Positions 27,535 to 37,494 of a stretch of DNA of 64,000 nucleotides are shown piece by piece. Source of the stretch: Tenacibaculum sp. 190524A05c (GTDB lineage Bacteria > Bacteroidota > Bacteroidia > Flavobacteriales > Flavobacteriaceae). The stretch is taken from positions 2,114,501 through 2,178,500 of the forward strand of contig NZ_OZ038523.1 of the NCBI RefSeq assembly GCF_964036595.1, in the 5' to 3' direction. The position numbers were made by a program, and so were the translations under genes. The notes below the pieces were generated by a model. The model ran no database searches. It saw nothing but the letters and a program-made list of their open reading frames with translations, and was not told the DNA's origin. Each line of letters starts with the position of its first letter. Position 1 is the stretch's first letter.

Positions 27535-27687
27535 CTTTTTATTGGGGTTTTATTACCTAACAAAAGTATAATTTAAATTCAATATTTTCAATAACACACT
27601 AAAAATCAATATTCAATAAAACTTTCAAATAAGTAATTTGTATACGTCATTCGGTAAAATGTATACTTTTTACAGTAACCTCAAGAC

Positions 27688-27695
27688 TAATTTTG
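27688..27695 (+). promoter_or_regulatory. -7 promoter element of the SRPBCC-SDR pair
   Basis: TAATTTTG lies 24 bases before the ATG at 27720. Confidence 0.45.
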
Positions 27696-27719
27696 TGGTG
27701 TAATTAAAACAATTATATC

Positions 27720-28322
27720 ATGAAAAAAATAATGTCGATCATATTAATTCTTTGTTCAACAGCTTTAATCGCACAAAGAAATTGGAAAACAGAAACTTCT
27801 AAGAATGGAAAGGTTATCGTTAAAAGTGATATTGTTAATACTGACAATGGAAAAGTAATCTATTACATCGCAGAAACAACGACAGATATTTCCTTAGAAA
27901 AAGCTGAAAAATGTTTAAGAGATTCTCAAACACATAAAAACTTCCTAGAAAATACGACTGAAAGTAAACAAGTCGAGAAAAGTTCAGAATCAAAATGGAT
28001 TACATACTACTTTTTTGATGCGCCTTGGCCTATGCCAAATAGCGACGCTGTTCAAGAATTTACGGTTACTAAAACATCAAATTCACTTACAGTAAGCGGA
28101 ACATCAAAACCAAAAGCTTACAAAAGCACCGATGTTAAAAGAATGAATAATTATGATATCACTTATCATTTTGAAAAGTTAGAAAATCAAAAAACCAAAC
28201 TTACCATAACAGCTAAATTTTCACCTGTAGGAAGAGTTCCTAAGTTTCTTTTAAAAGGATGGTTTCCTAAAGGACCAGCTGGAATTGCAACACGATTAAT
28301 AAACGAAATTTCAAAAAAATAA
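27720..28322 (+). CDS. Exported START/SRPBCC-like lipid-binding protein
   Basis: A 200-residue protein with a signal peptide (about residues 1-19) and a START-like fold: a long helix ISLEKAEKCLRDSQTHKNFL, several beta strands and a C-terminal helix. Proteins of this type bind lipids or other hydrophobic ligands in a deep cavity. It overlaps no neighbour but is six bases from the SDR gene, so the two are one transcript and may act on the same compound. Confidence 0.8.
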   Translation: MKKIMSIILILCSTALIAQRNWKTETSKNGKVIVKSDIVNTDNGKVIYYIAETTTDISLEKAEKCLRDSQTHKNFLENTTESKQVEKSSESKWITYYFFDAPWPMPNSDAVQEFTVTKTSNSLTVSGTSKPKAYKSTDVKRMNNYDITYHFEKLENQKTKLTITAKFSPVGRVPKFLLKGWFPKGPAGIATRLINEISKK

Positions 28323-28328
28323 AATCAC

Positions 28329-29162
28329 ATGAGTAAAGTAATCATAATAACCGGAGCTTCTTCAGGAATTGGAAAATCTACAGCGCTACAGCTTATTAAA
28401 GAAGGACACACAGTTTATGGAGTCGCAAGACGATTAGAAAAAATGCAAGATATTGTTAAAGCTGGTGGAAAAGCGTTAGCAATGGATGTTACCAATCAAT
28501 CGCAAGTGAATTCTGTAATTCAAGAAATCTTATCTATTGAACAAAGAATTGACGTTTTAATAAACAATGCTGGTTTCGCTATTTGGGGAGCTGTTGAAGA
28601 CACATCTTATGAAGATGCGAAACGACAATTTGAAGTAAACATTTTCGGTTTAGCAGAAGTTACCAAAGCTGTACTTCCAACAATGAGAAAACAAAAAAGC
28701 GGTAAAATCATAAATATTTCATCTATTGGAGGAAAAATTTACAGTCCACTTGGCGCATGGTATCACGCAACAAAACATGCTTTAGAAGGATGGAGTGATT
28801 GTTTACGTTTGGAAGTAAGTCAGTTCGGAATTGATGTTGTAATTGTTGAACCTGGTGCCATCAAAACTGAATTTGGGGATGTTCTGAATGAAAACTTTTC
28901 AAACTCAGAAAATGGACCTTATGCTGATTTAGCTTTAACTATGAAAAAAGTTACAGAAAATGCATATAAGGATGGAAATTACTCAACTCCAGATGTAATT
29001 GGAAATGTTATCTCCAAAGCGATAAAAGCTAGAAAGCCTAAAACAAGATATTCTGCAGGAAAAATGGCAGCTCAAACATTATTTTTTAGACAATGGTTTA
29101 GCGATAAAGCCTTTGATAAAACCATTATGAGAATGATTAAGAATATAGAAAAACAAGGTTAG
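28329..29162 (+). CDS. Short-chain dehydrogenase/reductase (SDR)
   Basis: A 277-residue cytoplasmic oxidoreductase with the classical SDR plan: cofactor motif TGASSGIGKS (residues 8-17), NNAG, the catalytic Ser in ISSIGG and the YHATK pair (Tyr-x3-Lys). The C-terminal part contains a specificity helix. The residue after the cofactor motif region (VARRLEKM) suggests NADP(H) use. Substrate unknown. Confidence 0.93.
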   Translation: MSKVIIITGASSGIGKSTALQLIKEGHTVYGVARRLEKMQDIVKAGGKALAMDVTNQSQVNSVIQEILSIEQRIDVLINNAGFAIWGAVEDTSYEDAKRQFEVNIFGLAEVTKAVLPTMRKQKSGKIINISSIGGKIYSPLGAWYHATKHALEGWSDCLRLEVSQFGIDVVIVEPGAIKTEFGDVLNENFSNSENGPYADLALTMKKVTENAYKDGNYSTPDVIGNVISKAIKARKPKTRYSAGKMAAQTLFFRQWFSDKAFDKTIMRMIKNIEKQG

Positions 29163-29186
29163 TTTAGTTCAGTATCTCGTATACTC

Positions 29187-29231
29187 AAAAACTGTTAGCC
29201 ATAATCTTTTTATTGGTTAGCAGTTTTCTTT
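29187..29231 (+). terminator. Terminator after the SDR gene
   Basis: AAAACTGTTAGCC and GGTTAGCAGTTTT form a 13-base-pair stem with two G-U pairs, loop of 14, followed by TTTCTTT. Confidence 0.7.
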
Positions 29232-29244
29232 AAATTTATACATC

Positions 29245-30147
29245 ATGATTATCACTATAGATAAAATAGAAGACGGACATAAATTAATTGGAGTTCCAGC
29301 TCCAAAACATCCTTTAGTTTCTTTAGTTAACCTGAGAGACATATCGAAGTTACCAGAAGGAACCGATATTAAATTTATGCTCAACATGTATATGATTTCA
29401 TTGAAAGATGGAATCTCTTGTTCTTTAAATTATGGTAGAAATTCGTACGACTTTTCAAAAGGAACTATGGTATTTTCCAAACCTAACCAGGTTTTATCTT
29501 CAGAAGATGAAACTATTGAAAATGATGCAAAAGGTTGGATTTTATTCTTTCATCCTGACTTAATCAGAAAATCATCTTTAGGTCAAACCATTAATGAATA
29601 CTCATTTTTTGATTACGAAATTCATGAAGCGCTTCACATTTCAGAAGAAGAGCAAGAAACCATAACTGACATTGTAAAGAAGATAGAAAAGGAATATCAA
29701 CAAAATATTGATAAACACAGTCAGAAGTTAATCATTTCGAATATCGAACTATTATTAGATTATTGCAATCGATTTTATGATCGACAATTTTATGTTCGAA
29801 CAAACCTGAATCAAGATCATATCTCAGAATTTGAATTATTGCTAAAGAATTATTTTTCTTCTGAAAAACCTTACGAGCTTGGAGTTCCTTCAGTAAAATA
29901 TTGTGGAGAACAATTAAACATGTCCCCAAATTATTTAAGTGATGTATTAAAAAAGGAAACCGGCAAAAGTGCTAAGGATCATATTCAAGGATTTATCGTA
30001 AATCAAGCTAAAAACCAGCTTTTAGGAAGTACCAATTCCGTGAGTGAAATTGCCTATAATTTAGGTTTTGAATACCCCCAACATTTTAGTAAACTATTTA
30101 AGAAAAGAACAGGTATAACTCCTGCAAAATTTAGGTCATTGAACTAA
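29245..30147 (+). CDS. AraC family transcriptional regulator
   Basis: A 300-residue one-component regulator. The N-terminal 180 residues form a cupin-like sensor (SCSLNYGRNSYDFSKGTMVF). Residues about 195-300 are the double helix-turn-helix of the AraC family: VKYCGEQLNMSPNYLSDVLK and NSVSEIAYNLGFEYPQHFSK. Target genes are not known; the SRPBCC-SDR pair just upstream is a plausible target, since AraC/SDR pairs are common in Bacteroidota. Confidence 0.92.
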   Translation: MIITIDKIEDGHKLIGVPAPKHPLVSLVNLRDISKLPEGTDIKFMLNMYMISLKDGISCSLNYGRNSYDFSKGTMVFSKPNQVLSSEDETIENDAKGWILFFHPDLIRKSSLGQTINEYSFFDYEIHEALHISEEEQETITDIVKKIEKEYQQNIDKHSQKLIISNIELLLDYCNRFYDRQFYVRTNLNQDHISEFELLLKNYFSSEKPYELGVPSVKYCGEQLNMSPNYLSDVLKKETGKSAKDHIQGFIVNQAKNQLLGSTNSVSEIAYNLGFEYPQHFSKLFKKRTGITPAKFRSLN

Positions 30148-30204
30148 TTCAACTAAGCGCATTGCTCTAATTTGTATATTTGTTATACATCAACTTTAAT
30201 TACC

Positions 30205-33200
30205 ATGAGAAAACTTTACGTTATCTGTATAACAATTCTTTGTTTATACGGGTGTGCTACCTATAATGCACAATACGCTTCAAAGAATTACGCTCACACT
30301 ACAACTACTAAAAACCCAGTACATTCCTTTTATTTAATTGGTGATGCTGGTAATGCCAAAATGAACGAGAGTGTAGTTTTTTTAGAATACTTTCAAAAAG
30401 AAATTGATAAAGCGGATAAAAATAGTACAACACTTTTCTTAGGTGATAATGTATATCCATATGGTATTTATCCTAAAGATCATAAAGACTATGAATTGGT
30501 GAAACATCGACTTAAAATTCAAACCGATGCCGTAAAAAACAATGCAGGAAGAACAATTTTTATTCCTGGAAATCATGATTGGTATAATGGAGTTGATGGG
30601 CTAAAAAGACAAGAAAAATTAGTTGAAAAGGCTCTAGGTAAAAATACTTTTTTACCTGAAAACGGATGTGGATTGGATAAAGTTGATATTAATGATAATC
30701 TTACATTAATAATTATAGATAGTGAATGGTATATTACAAATTGGGATAAAGAACCTAAAATTAATGATAATTGTGATATTAAAACCAGAGAACGTTTTAT
30801 AGAAGAACTTTGGAGCTTATTCAAAAAGAATAGGTATAAAAACGTAGTTGTTGCATTGCATCATCCGTTATACTCAAACGGTTCGCATGGTGGAAGTTAC
30901 TCTATAAAAGATCATATGAGTCCTATTCCTATTTTAGGAACTTTAAAAAACATGTTAAGATCTCATGCTGGAATTCAAACGGATAACTTTCATCAACAGT
31001 ATCAAGACTTTGTTCGTCAAATTGAAACTATAGCTAACGATTTTAAAAACAACATTGTTTTTGTAAGTGGACACGATCATAACTTACAATACTTAGAAAA
31101 TAATGGATTCAAACAAGTGGTAAGTGGAGCTGGTTCAAAACAATCAGCTGCTTTAGCAGGTTATGGAGCTGACTTTACTTATGGTAATTATGGTTACGCT
31201 AAACTAAATTTTTATAATGATGGTTCAGCTATTATAGAATATTATTCTGCCAATGATGAGGATAAAAACAAACTACTGTTTAGCAAACAAATTATAGATC
31301 CTATAAAAAGAGAAACAAACTTCGATTTTTCCGAATTCGAAAAACATAAAAAAGAAGTAACTACTTCATTATATACCAAAGAAGCAGTTGATGTTACTGG
31401 ATTTCATAAATTCATGTGGGGAGATTTAAACCGTGAGAAATATGGGAAAGAAATTACTGTTCCTGTTTTAGAATTAGATAAAATGTTTGGTGGTTTAAAA
31501 CCGATTCGACGTGGAGGAGGAAATCAAACCAATTCATTGCGTTTAGAGAATCCTGATGGAAAACAATACGTACTTCGTTCTATGTATAAGGATGGAAGTA
31601 GAATTATGGGTGGAGTTTTAAAAGGAACTTTTTTAGTTGATGTTGTTCAAGATATTTTTACCATGTCACATCCATATGCTGCTTTTGTGATTCCAGATAT
31701 GGCAGAAGCCGTTGAAATTTATCATACAAATCCGAAATTATATTACATGCCTAAACAACCTTCTTTAGGAATGTATAATGATGTTTTTGGAGGTGGAATG
31801 TACCTTTTAGAAGAACGACCTGCTGGCAATAGAGATGATGTAGCTTCTTTTGGTAACTCAACTAAAATTATCAGTACTTATGATGTTCTCGAGAAAATTC
31901 GAAAAAACGGAAAACATACAATTGATCAAAATTTCACTGTTCGTTCACGACTGTTTGATATGGTAATTGGAGATTGGGATCGTCATGAAGATCAATGGCG
32001 TTTTGCTTCATTTAAAACCGATAATGGAAAGACGTATTACAGACCAATTCCGAGAGATAGAGATCAACCATTCTCTAAATTTGATGGTATTTTAATTCCG
32101 TTGTTAAAACTGAATACTCCACTGATTAAAAACATGCAATCGATGGATTATGATATCAAAGACATGAAATGGTACAATAATTATCCTCGTTTCTTTGATG
32201 CTGAATTCCTAAACCAACTTACTTTAAAAGATTGGTTAAAAGAAGCTGAACATATTCAAAACAAACTTACTGACGAAGTAATTGAAAATGCAATAAAACA
32301 ATTTCCTAAAAGTGTTTATGATATAGATGGAGAGGAATTGATTGCTAAGATTAAATCAAGAAGAGATAAGCTGAAAGAATTTGCTTCTAAATACTACAAA
32401 AAACAAGCTAAAAAAGTTCAAGTTGTTGGAACCGATAAAGATGATAAATTCATTATTAAACGATTAAATGATAATGAAACTAGTATTGAAATCTTTAGAA
32501 AAGACAACAAAATATTTAGTAGAATTTTCTTAACTGATGAAACAGATGAAGTTCAATTATATGGATTAAATGGAGATGATGAGTTTTACATTTCTGGTGA
32601 CGTTGATGACAGTATTTTAATTCGTTTAATTGGTGGACAAAACCACGATGTTTATGAGGACTCATCTTCTGTTTCTGGATGGAGCAAGAAAACAAAAGTT
32701 TACGATTATCTTTCTAAGAAAAATACGGTTAAAGGAGGAAAAGAATTACACGATTTAAGAGAAGACAATTATTTCAAAAACACCTATAATCATAGAGATA
32801 TTGAAAATAATACAACACTTATTTTCCCTAGTTTAGGATTCAACCCAGATGATGGATTCTTCTTTGGTGTGAATGCTACACATACTCGATATGGCTTTAA
32901 GAAAAGACCATTTGATAATCGTCATAATATTACCGCAAATTTCTATTCTGCTACTAGCGGTTTTGACATCAATTATACAGGTGAATTTGCAGAATTTATA
33001 GGAAATTGGATGTTAGAATTAAAAGCAAGAGCTACAAGTAGCAATTATGCATTTAACTTCTTTGGTTTTGGAAATAAAACTGTATTTCCAGAGGCTACAG
33101 ATTTAGATTTTTATCGTGTAAAAAGAGAAGAGTTTACATTTTTACCATCTTTAGTTCGACAGTTTAATTGGGGAAGTACATTAAAATTTACAGGAACGTT

Positions 33201-33852
33201 TGAAGCTATTAAGGTTGAGAATACTCCTGGAAGAAACATCACAAACTTTACCAATGGAGTAACCAATATTTTTGATAGAAACTACTTTGTTGGTGGAGAA
33301 GTAAACTTCAATCATAACAGAACTGACAACAATAGTTTTCCTACAAAAGGAATGAATTTCGACTTAATCATGGGTGCTAAAATGAACGCAGAAAACACGG
33401 ATCGTCATTTTGGGTATTTAAGAACTTCATTAGCTATTTACCAAAATTTAGTATCCAACAGAAGTTTAGTTTTTGCTTCTGAAATTGGAAGTCATTTAAA
33501 TTTTAAAAACCGATTTGAAATTTATCATGCAGCAAGTTTAGGAGGAAATAGATCTTTAAGAGGTTACAACAATCAACGTTTTACTGGATCTGAAAGCTTT
33601 TATCATTCTAACGACCTGAGATTACGTTTAGGAAGCATTAAAGCTTTTATTCCTATGCGAGTAGGAATTACGGGTGGTTTCGATTACGGAAAAGTATGGA
33701 GTCCTTTTGCTCCTACAAATTCTGAATCTTGGAACTCAAGTTATGGAGGATCTTTTTGGTTAAGTGGACTCGATATGTTTACTATGAATTTAGCCATGTT
33801 TAATGGAAATGATGGTGGTCGATTTACATTTAGCGTAGGTTTTAATTTTTAA
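30205..33852 (+). CDS. Lipoprotein: metallophosphoesterase, kinase-like segment and surface-antigen barrel
   Basis: A 1215-residue protein with lipobox LCLYGC near residue 14. Residues 40-370: metallophosphoesterase with GDAG (46-49), LGDN (80-82), GNHDW (122-126), LHHP (219-221) and SGHDH (288-292), all metal ligands present. Residues about 430-690: a segment that reads like an atypical kinase: a Gly-rich strand pair, YVLRS (455-459), a hinge-like YLLEERPAG, the loop GDWDRHEDQW (589-598) and PRDRDQPF (616-623). Residues about 790-1215: a BamA/TamA-type surface antigen barrel with RGYNNQRFTG and a terminal FNF. The start at ATG 30205 was chosen over one at 30172 because it gives the lipobox. 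Confidence 0.85.
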   Translation: MRKLYVICITILCLYGCATYNAQYASKNYAHTTTTKNPVHSFYLIGDAGNAKMNESVVFLEYFQKEIDKADKNSTTLFLGDNVYPYGIYPKDHKDYELVKHRLKIQTDAVKNNAGRTIFIPGNHDWYNGVDGLKRQEKLVEKALGKNTFLPENGCGLDKVDINDNLTLIIIDSEWYITNWDKEPKINDNCDIKTRERFIEELWSLFKKNRYKNVVVALHHPLYSNGSHGGSYSIKDHMSPIPILGTLKNMLRSHAGIQTDNFHQQYQDFVRQIETIANDFKNNIVFVSGHDHNLQYLENNGFKQVVSGAGSKQSAALAGYGADFTYGNYGYAKLNFYNDGSAIIEYYSANDEDKNKLLFSKQIIDPIKRETNFDFSEFEKHKKEVTTSLYTKEAVDVTGFHKFMWGDLNREKYGKEITVPVLELDKMFGGLKPIRRGGGNQTNSLRLENPDGKQYVLRSMYKDGSRIMGGVLKGTFLVDVVQDIFTMSHPYAAFVIPDMAEAVEIYHTNPKLYYMPKQPSLGMYNDVFGGGMYLLEERPAGNRDDVASFGNSTKIISTYDVLEKIRKNGKHTIDQNFTVRSRLFDMVIGDWDRHEDQWRFASFKTDNGKTYYRPIPRDRDQPFSKFDGILIPLLKLNTPLIKNMQSMDYDIKDMKWYNNYPRFFDAEFLNQLTLKDWLKEAEHIQNKLTDEVIENAIKQFPKSVYDIDGEELIAKIKSRRDKLKEFASKYYKKQAKKVQVVGTDKDDKFIIKRLNDNETSIEIFRKDNKIFSRIFLTDETDEVQLYGLNGDDEFYISGDVDDSILIRLIGGQNHDVYEDSSSVSGWSKKTKVYDYLSKKNTVKGGKELHDLREDNYFKNTYNHRDIENNTTLIFPSLGFNPDDGFFFGVNATHTRYGFKKRPFDNRHNITANFYSATSGFDINYTGEFAEFIGNWMLELKARATSSNYAFNFFGFGNKTVFPEATDLDFYRVKREEFTFLPSLVRQFNWGSTLKFTGTFEAIKVENTPGRNITNFTNGVTNIFDRNYFVGGEVNFNHNRTDNNSFPTKGMNFDLIMGAKMNAENTDRHFGYLRTSLAIYQNLVSNRSLVFASEIGSHLNFKNRFEIYHAASLGGNRSLRGYNNQRFTGSESFYHSNDLRLRLGSIKAFIPMRVGITGGFDYGKVWSPFAPTNSESWNSSYGGSFWLSGLDMFTMNLAMFNGNDGGRFTFSVGFNF

Positions 33853-33854
33853 GA

Positions 33855-34226
33855 ATGACACAACAAATCGTATTAGCAACGGCTTCAATTTTTGGAGCGT
33901 TATCAATTGTATTAGGAGCATTTGGAGCTCATGCTTTAAAGAAAAAATTAACTTCAGAACAATTGGCAAGTTTTGAAACTGGTGTTAAATATCAGATGTA
34001 TCACGCCATAGTATTACTAGTTCTAGGCTTTAATTTTAATTCAAACTTTAGTAACGCAGCACTATTTATCATAATCGGAACAATACTCTTTTCTTTTAGT
34101 ATTTATGGATTAGTACTATCGGATGCTTTTGGAAAAAAAATGAAATTCTTAGGTCCTATAACTCCAATAGGTGGATTGTGTTTATTAGTGGGTTGGGTTT
34201 TAGTTTTTCTTCATTGTTTAGCTTAA
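33855..34226 (+). CDS. DUF423 membrane protein
   Basis: A 123-residue membrane protein of four hydrophobic helices with the family motif GAFGAHALK (near residue 22) and a VKYQMYHAI stretch, as in YgdD/TMEM256-like proteins. Biochemical function is not established. It starts two bases after the preceding stop codon, so translational coupling with the phosphoesterase-barrel gene is likely. Confidence 0.9.
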   Translation: MTQQIVLATASIFGALSIVLGAFGAHALKKKLTSEQLASFETGVKYQMYHAIVLLVLGFNFNSNFSNAALFIIIGTILFSFSIYGLVLSDAFGKKMKFLGPITPIGGLCLLVGWVLVFLHCLA

Positions 34227-34305
34227 ATCACAAGAATAAAATAGGGTAAATAAAAGAGTTTTAAATATCTTGTTTAACAATATTTAAAATAGATTAAACA
34301 TTTTG

Positions 34306-34313
34306 TATCTTTG
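34306..34313 (+). promoter_or_regulatory. -7 promoter element of the Lacal_2735 family gene
   Basis: TATCTTTG lies 18 bases before the ATG at 34332. Confidence 0.5.
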
Positions 34314-34331
34314 TAATCAAAATGCATCATT

Positions 34332-34514
34332 ATGTTTGGTTTATTTAAAAAGAAATCCGAGAAAGAAAAACTTCAGAAATTATATGCTAAATTGTTAGCA
34401 GATGCTCATAAATTATCTACCTCAAACAGAAAATTGAGTGATGATAAAGTTTATGAAGCGGAGCAAGTGATGAAACGCATTGAAACAATAGAAAAACAGT
34501 CTCAAAATGACTAA
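34332..34514 (+). CDS. Lacal_2735 family small protein
   Basis: A 60-residue, highly charged helical protein (MFGLFKKKSEKEKLQKLYAK) of a family seen in flavobacteria. No signal peptide; the amphipathic N-terminus might touch membranes. It overlaps the next gene by eight bases, so the two are co-translated. Function unknown. Confidence 0.85.
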   Translation: MFGLFKKKSEKEKLQKLYAKLLADAHKLSTSNRKLSDDKVYEAEQVMKRIETIEKQSQND

Positions 34515-34908
34515 AAAGAAGAAACCAGATGCCGTTGTTTACAACACAGAAACGGATCGTTACGATGCAGCGTTAAAACCTTACGCAACTTCAGTTGGTG
34601 CTCCAGTTATTACCCCAACAGATACAACTGCATGGAAAAACCGCAGTATAAATAAGGTTAACCATAAGATTAAAACAAAATACTTAGAGCTAAAAGCTGA
34701 ATACGAACGTATGATGCAAGAGTTCGAATACAACAACTTAATTCTAAACGCTAATTTCTCTTTTGAACCTATTATTGGTGAAACCTATCACCTTTATCTG
34801 AATAAGAAAGAGGAACATTTTTTATCGTTAATCGCTCCGGAGCACTGCAATTTTAATTATGTCGGTAGTTTTCTATTAAACGCCGATCAAATCTGGGAAA
34901 AAGTTTAG
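34507..34908 (+). CDS. DUF2452 protein
   Basis: A 133-residue cytoplasmic protein that matches the DUF2452 family in its ATSVGAPVITPTDTTAWK and LNANFSFEPIIGETYHLYL segments. A helical middle (YLELKAEYERMMQEF) links two beta parts. No catalytic residues can be named. Co-expressed with the Lacal_2735 gene. Confidence 0.88.
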   Translation: MTKKKKPDAVVYNTETDRYDAALKPYATSVGAPVITPTDTTAWKNRSINKVNHKIKTKYLELKAEYERMMQEFEYNNLILNANFSFEPIIGETYHLYLNKKEEHFLSLIAPEHCNFNYVGSFLLNADQIWEKV

Positions 34909-34928
34909 TTTCATCTTAAATACCTCAA

Positions 34929-36194
34929 ATGGCTTCTGAAAAAAGTAAAACAATCCATATCATCGGAGCAGGAATTAGTGGTTTAATTGCTGCACAAATT
35001 TTGGAAAATCACGGATATGCGCCAAAAGTAATCGAAGCTACGGACTCTGAAGGTGGAAGAGTTAAAACTGATACCGTTCATGGTTATAATTTAGATCATG
35101 GCTTTCAAGTATTACTTACATCTTACCCTGCAGCTCAAAAATATTTGAACTACAAAGATCTTGACTTACAATATTTTCTTCCAGGTGCAACAATCTTTAA
35201 GAACAATTCTATAAGTACAATCGGAGATGCTTTTCGAAACTTTGGATTATTAATTCCTACAATCTTATCAACCAAAGTTTCTATTAATGATAAGTTCAAA
35301 ATTCTTAAGCTCAATAGAATTCTTAAACAGAAGTCGATAGAAGATATATTTTCAGAAAAAGAAACAACTACACTACAATATTTAGAGAAATTTGGATTCT
35401 CTCAAAAAACTATTCAAAACTTCTTTATTCCTTTTTTTAGTGGAATTTTTCTTGAAACTAAATTATCTACTTCAAGTAGAATGTTCGAGTTTGTATATAA
35501 GATGTTTGGTACAGGTTATGCTGCAATTCCGAAAGCTGGAATTGGAGAAATACCGAAACAACTAAAGAATAATTTATCCGCTACCACTTTCGTATTTAAT
35601 ACCAAAGTTACTTCTGTTGACAATCAAACTATAACTCTATCTAATGGTGAAACTTTAGAAAGTGATCAAATTATCATTGCAACAAATCCTGCAAAATTTA
35701 TTACTTCTAAAAATTCAAAAAAGATAGCATGGAAATCTTGCCAGACTTTATATTTTGAAACTAACAAAAGTGTAATTAAAAAACCTATAATAGGTTTGGT
35801 TGCGAATGAAGATTCGTTAATTAACAATATTTTCTATTCTACTTCCTTACCTAATACACATACTGGTAAAAAACAGTTGTTATCGGTTACCGTTGTTCGC
35901 AATCATAATTTACACGAATCATTGCTAGTTAAACAGGTTGCAAAAGAACTGGAAACATTATGTGGAATAACTGATGTTAACTTTTTAAAAGCCTACGATA
36001 TAGCAAAAGCTTTACCTGAGAGAGATAATTTAAGTTACGCTCCTTTTTCAGAAGAAATTAAATTAGACAACCACATCACATTAGCAGGTGATTATTTATG
36101 CAATGGATCTTTGAATGCTGCAATGTTATCTGGAGAATTAGCAGCCAAAACTGTTATTGAAAATCTAGAAAATCAAACTATTGCTTTGGAATAA
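34929..36194 (+). CDS. FAD-dependent amine-oxidase/phytoene-desaturase-like oxidoreductase
   Basis: A 421-residue flavoprotein with the dinucleotide motif IIGAGISGLIAAQIL (residues 11-25), the GG motif EGGRVKTD and a C-terminal FAD contact (TLAGDYLCNGSLNAAMLSG). This is the amine oxidase/carotenoid desaturase superfamily. No carotenoid genes are nearby, so the substrate is open. Its last 17 bases overlap the convergent DUF2237 gene. Confidence 0.9.
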   Translation: MASEKSKTIHIIGAGISGLIAAQILENHGYAPKVIEATDSEGGRVKTDTVHGYNLDHGFQVLLTSYPAAQKYLNYKDLDLQYFLPGATIFKNNSISTIGDAFRNFGLLIPTILSTKVSINDKFKILKLNRILKQKSIEDIFSEKETTTLQYLEKFGFSQKTIQNFFIPFFSGIFLETKLSTSSRMFEFVYKMFGTGYAAIPKAGIGEIPKQLKNNLSATTFVFNTKVTSVDNQTITLSNGETLESDQIIIATNPAKFITSKNSKKIAWKSCQTLYFETNKSVIKKPIIGLVANEDSLINNIFYSTSLPNTHTGKKQLLSVTVVRNHNLHESLLVKQVAKELETLCGITDVNFLKAYDIAKALPERDNLSYAPFSEEIKLDNHITLAGDYLCNGSLNAAMLSGELAAKTVIENLENQTIALE

Positions 36195-36546
36195 ACTCGT
36201 AAGATTTTAATTTTTCAAGAGTTGTATATTGCAATGCTTTTTTATCTGTTGCTTCCAAAATAACTTTTGGAGCTTTACCTTGTTTTTCAGCTTCTAGCCA
36301 ACGAGAAATACATAAACACCATTTAGATCCTGCTTTTAATCCTGGGAATTTCCAATGTGGAATTGGAGTGGATAAATCGTTACCCCTTTTCCTCGTAAAT
36401 TCTAAAAACTCATCCGTCATTACCGCGCATACAATATGAGTTCCATAATCGTAACTTGCAGTACGACAATAACCATCTCTAAAATATCCTGTAGCTGGTT
36501 CTGTACAACAACTTTGTAATGGTTCTCCTAATACATTTAATTCCAT
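36178..36546 (-). CDS. DUF2237 protein
   Basis: A 122-residue protein with the family's conserved cysteine set (LQSCCTEPATGYFRDGYC) and the stretch GLKAGSKWCLCISRWLEA. The pattern suggests a small cysteine-rich fold; activity is unknown. It overlaps the preceding gene on the opposite strand by 17 bases. Confidence 0.92.
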   Translation of the reverse strand: MELNVLGEPLQSCCTEPATGYFRDGYCRTASYDYGTHIVCAVMTDEFLEFTRKRGNDLSTPIPHWKFPGLKAGSKWCLCISRWLEAEKQGKAPKVILEATDKKALQYTTLEKLKSYEFIPKQ

Positions 36547-36562
36547 AATTCGCTTTTAATAA

Positions 36563-37426
36563 TCAATCAATTTGCTTTGCTAAAGGAATTTTCATTTCAT
36601 ATAAATTTCCTCCATGTGTATGAGATCGTTCATCAGAAATATAAAGTGTATTATAATCTTTGAAATCAATAGCTTCCTTTTGAGAAGAAAAACCTAAATC
36701 TATTCTAGTTAATTTACCTTCTAAAAAATGATCATTTTCAAAATCACTGAACAACAATATTTCACGTGAAGTTAACAAAGCTAATTTTGAATTGTCTTTT
36801 GAAATTGCGGCTCCTGTAATCCAACAATCCATATCAGCACAGTTTTCAAAAGTTCCCATCAATTCTGCTTTATGCTTTCCTTTTGTAGCAGGAATCTTAT
36901 ATAAACTCGTTATACCAAATTTATGCTTCACTCGACTTTTAGTAAAAATATATAAGGATCCATTCATGTATACTATGCTTTCTGCATCGAAATAACGATG
37001 TTTCTTTTTAGGAGGAAACTTATGCTGTTCTGGATATTCGAATTTTATCTTTTCAACTTCAACTGATTTTTGAGTTAAAAGATCCTCTTCCTTTATTTTA
37101 AGGATAACCAAATCTTTACGCTTACTTTCATTATTCCCAAAATCTGCTACATAAATATTTCCTTGATCATCTGCAGTAATGTCTTCCCAATCTTTGTTTT
37201 TAGCATTTACGTGAACATTTCGAACTATCTCTCCCTTTGTATTCACCAAATATAATTCACTCTTATTTCCTCCATCATTATGCATCCATAGAAGTGAATC
37301 ATTTACACGTGATAATCCTGATACTTCTTTTAACTTTTTAGGAAGCTTTCCAAGAAAATTTACTTGACTATAATTTGTGCATCCATAAAAGACAAATAAG
37401 AGGAATGCAAACTGTACTATTTTCAT
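36563..37426 (-). CDS. SdiA-regulated-like beta-propeller lipoprotein
   Basis: A 287-residue exported protein with a lipobox-like VFYGC (cysteine 16). The body has the propeller pattern of SdiA-regulated-like proteins: LKEVSGLSRVNDSLLWMHND, DWEDITADDQGNIYVADFGN, YFDAESIVYMNGSLYIFTK and DFKDYNTLYISDER. No enzymatic residues can be assigned. It stands alone between DUF2237 and the TPM cluster on the same strand. Confidence 0.75.
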   Translation of the reverse strand: MKIVQFAFLLFVFYGCTNYSQVNFLGKLPKKLKEVSGLSRVNDSLLWMHNDGGNKSELYLVNTKGEIVRNVHVNAKNKDWEDITADDQGNIYVADFGNNESKRKDLVILKIKEEDLLTQKSVEVEKIKFEYPEQHKFPPKKKHRYFDAESIVYMNGSLYIFTKSRVKHKFGITSLYKIPATKGKHKAELMGTFENCADMDCWITGAAISKDNSKLALLTSREILLFSDFENDHFLEGKLTRIDLGFSSQKEAIDFKDYNTLYISDERSHTHGGNLYEMKIPLAKQID

Positions 37427-37494
37427 AATACTAAAAATAAAAAAAGCTCCTGTATACAGGAACTTTAATATTATATTTTAATGAATTTTTAAGA

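Noticed and set aside
30172..30204. ATG start 33 bases earlier for the phosphoesterase-barrel protein
   Set aside because: It adds a polar segment before the signal peptide; the ATG at 30205 gives a clean lipobox.
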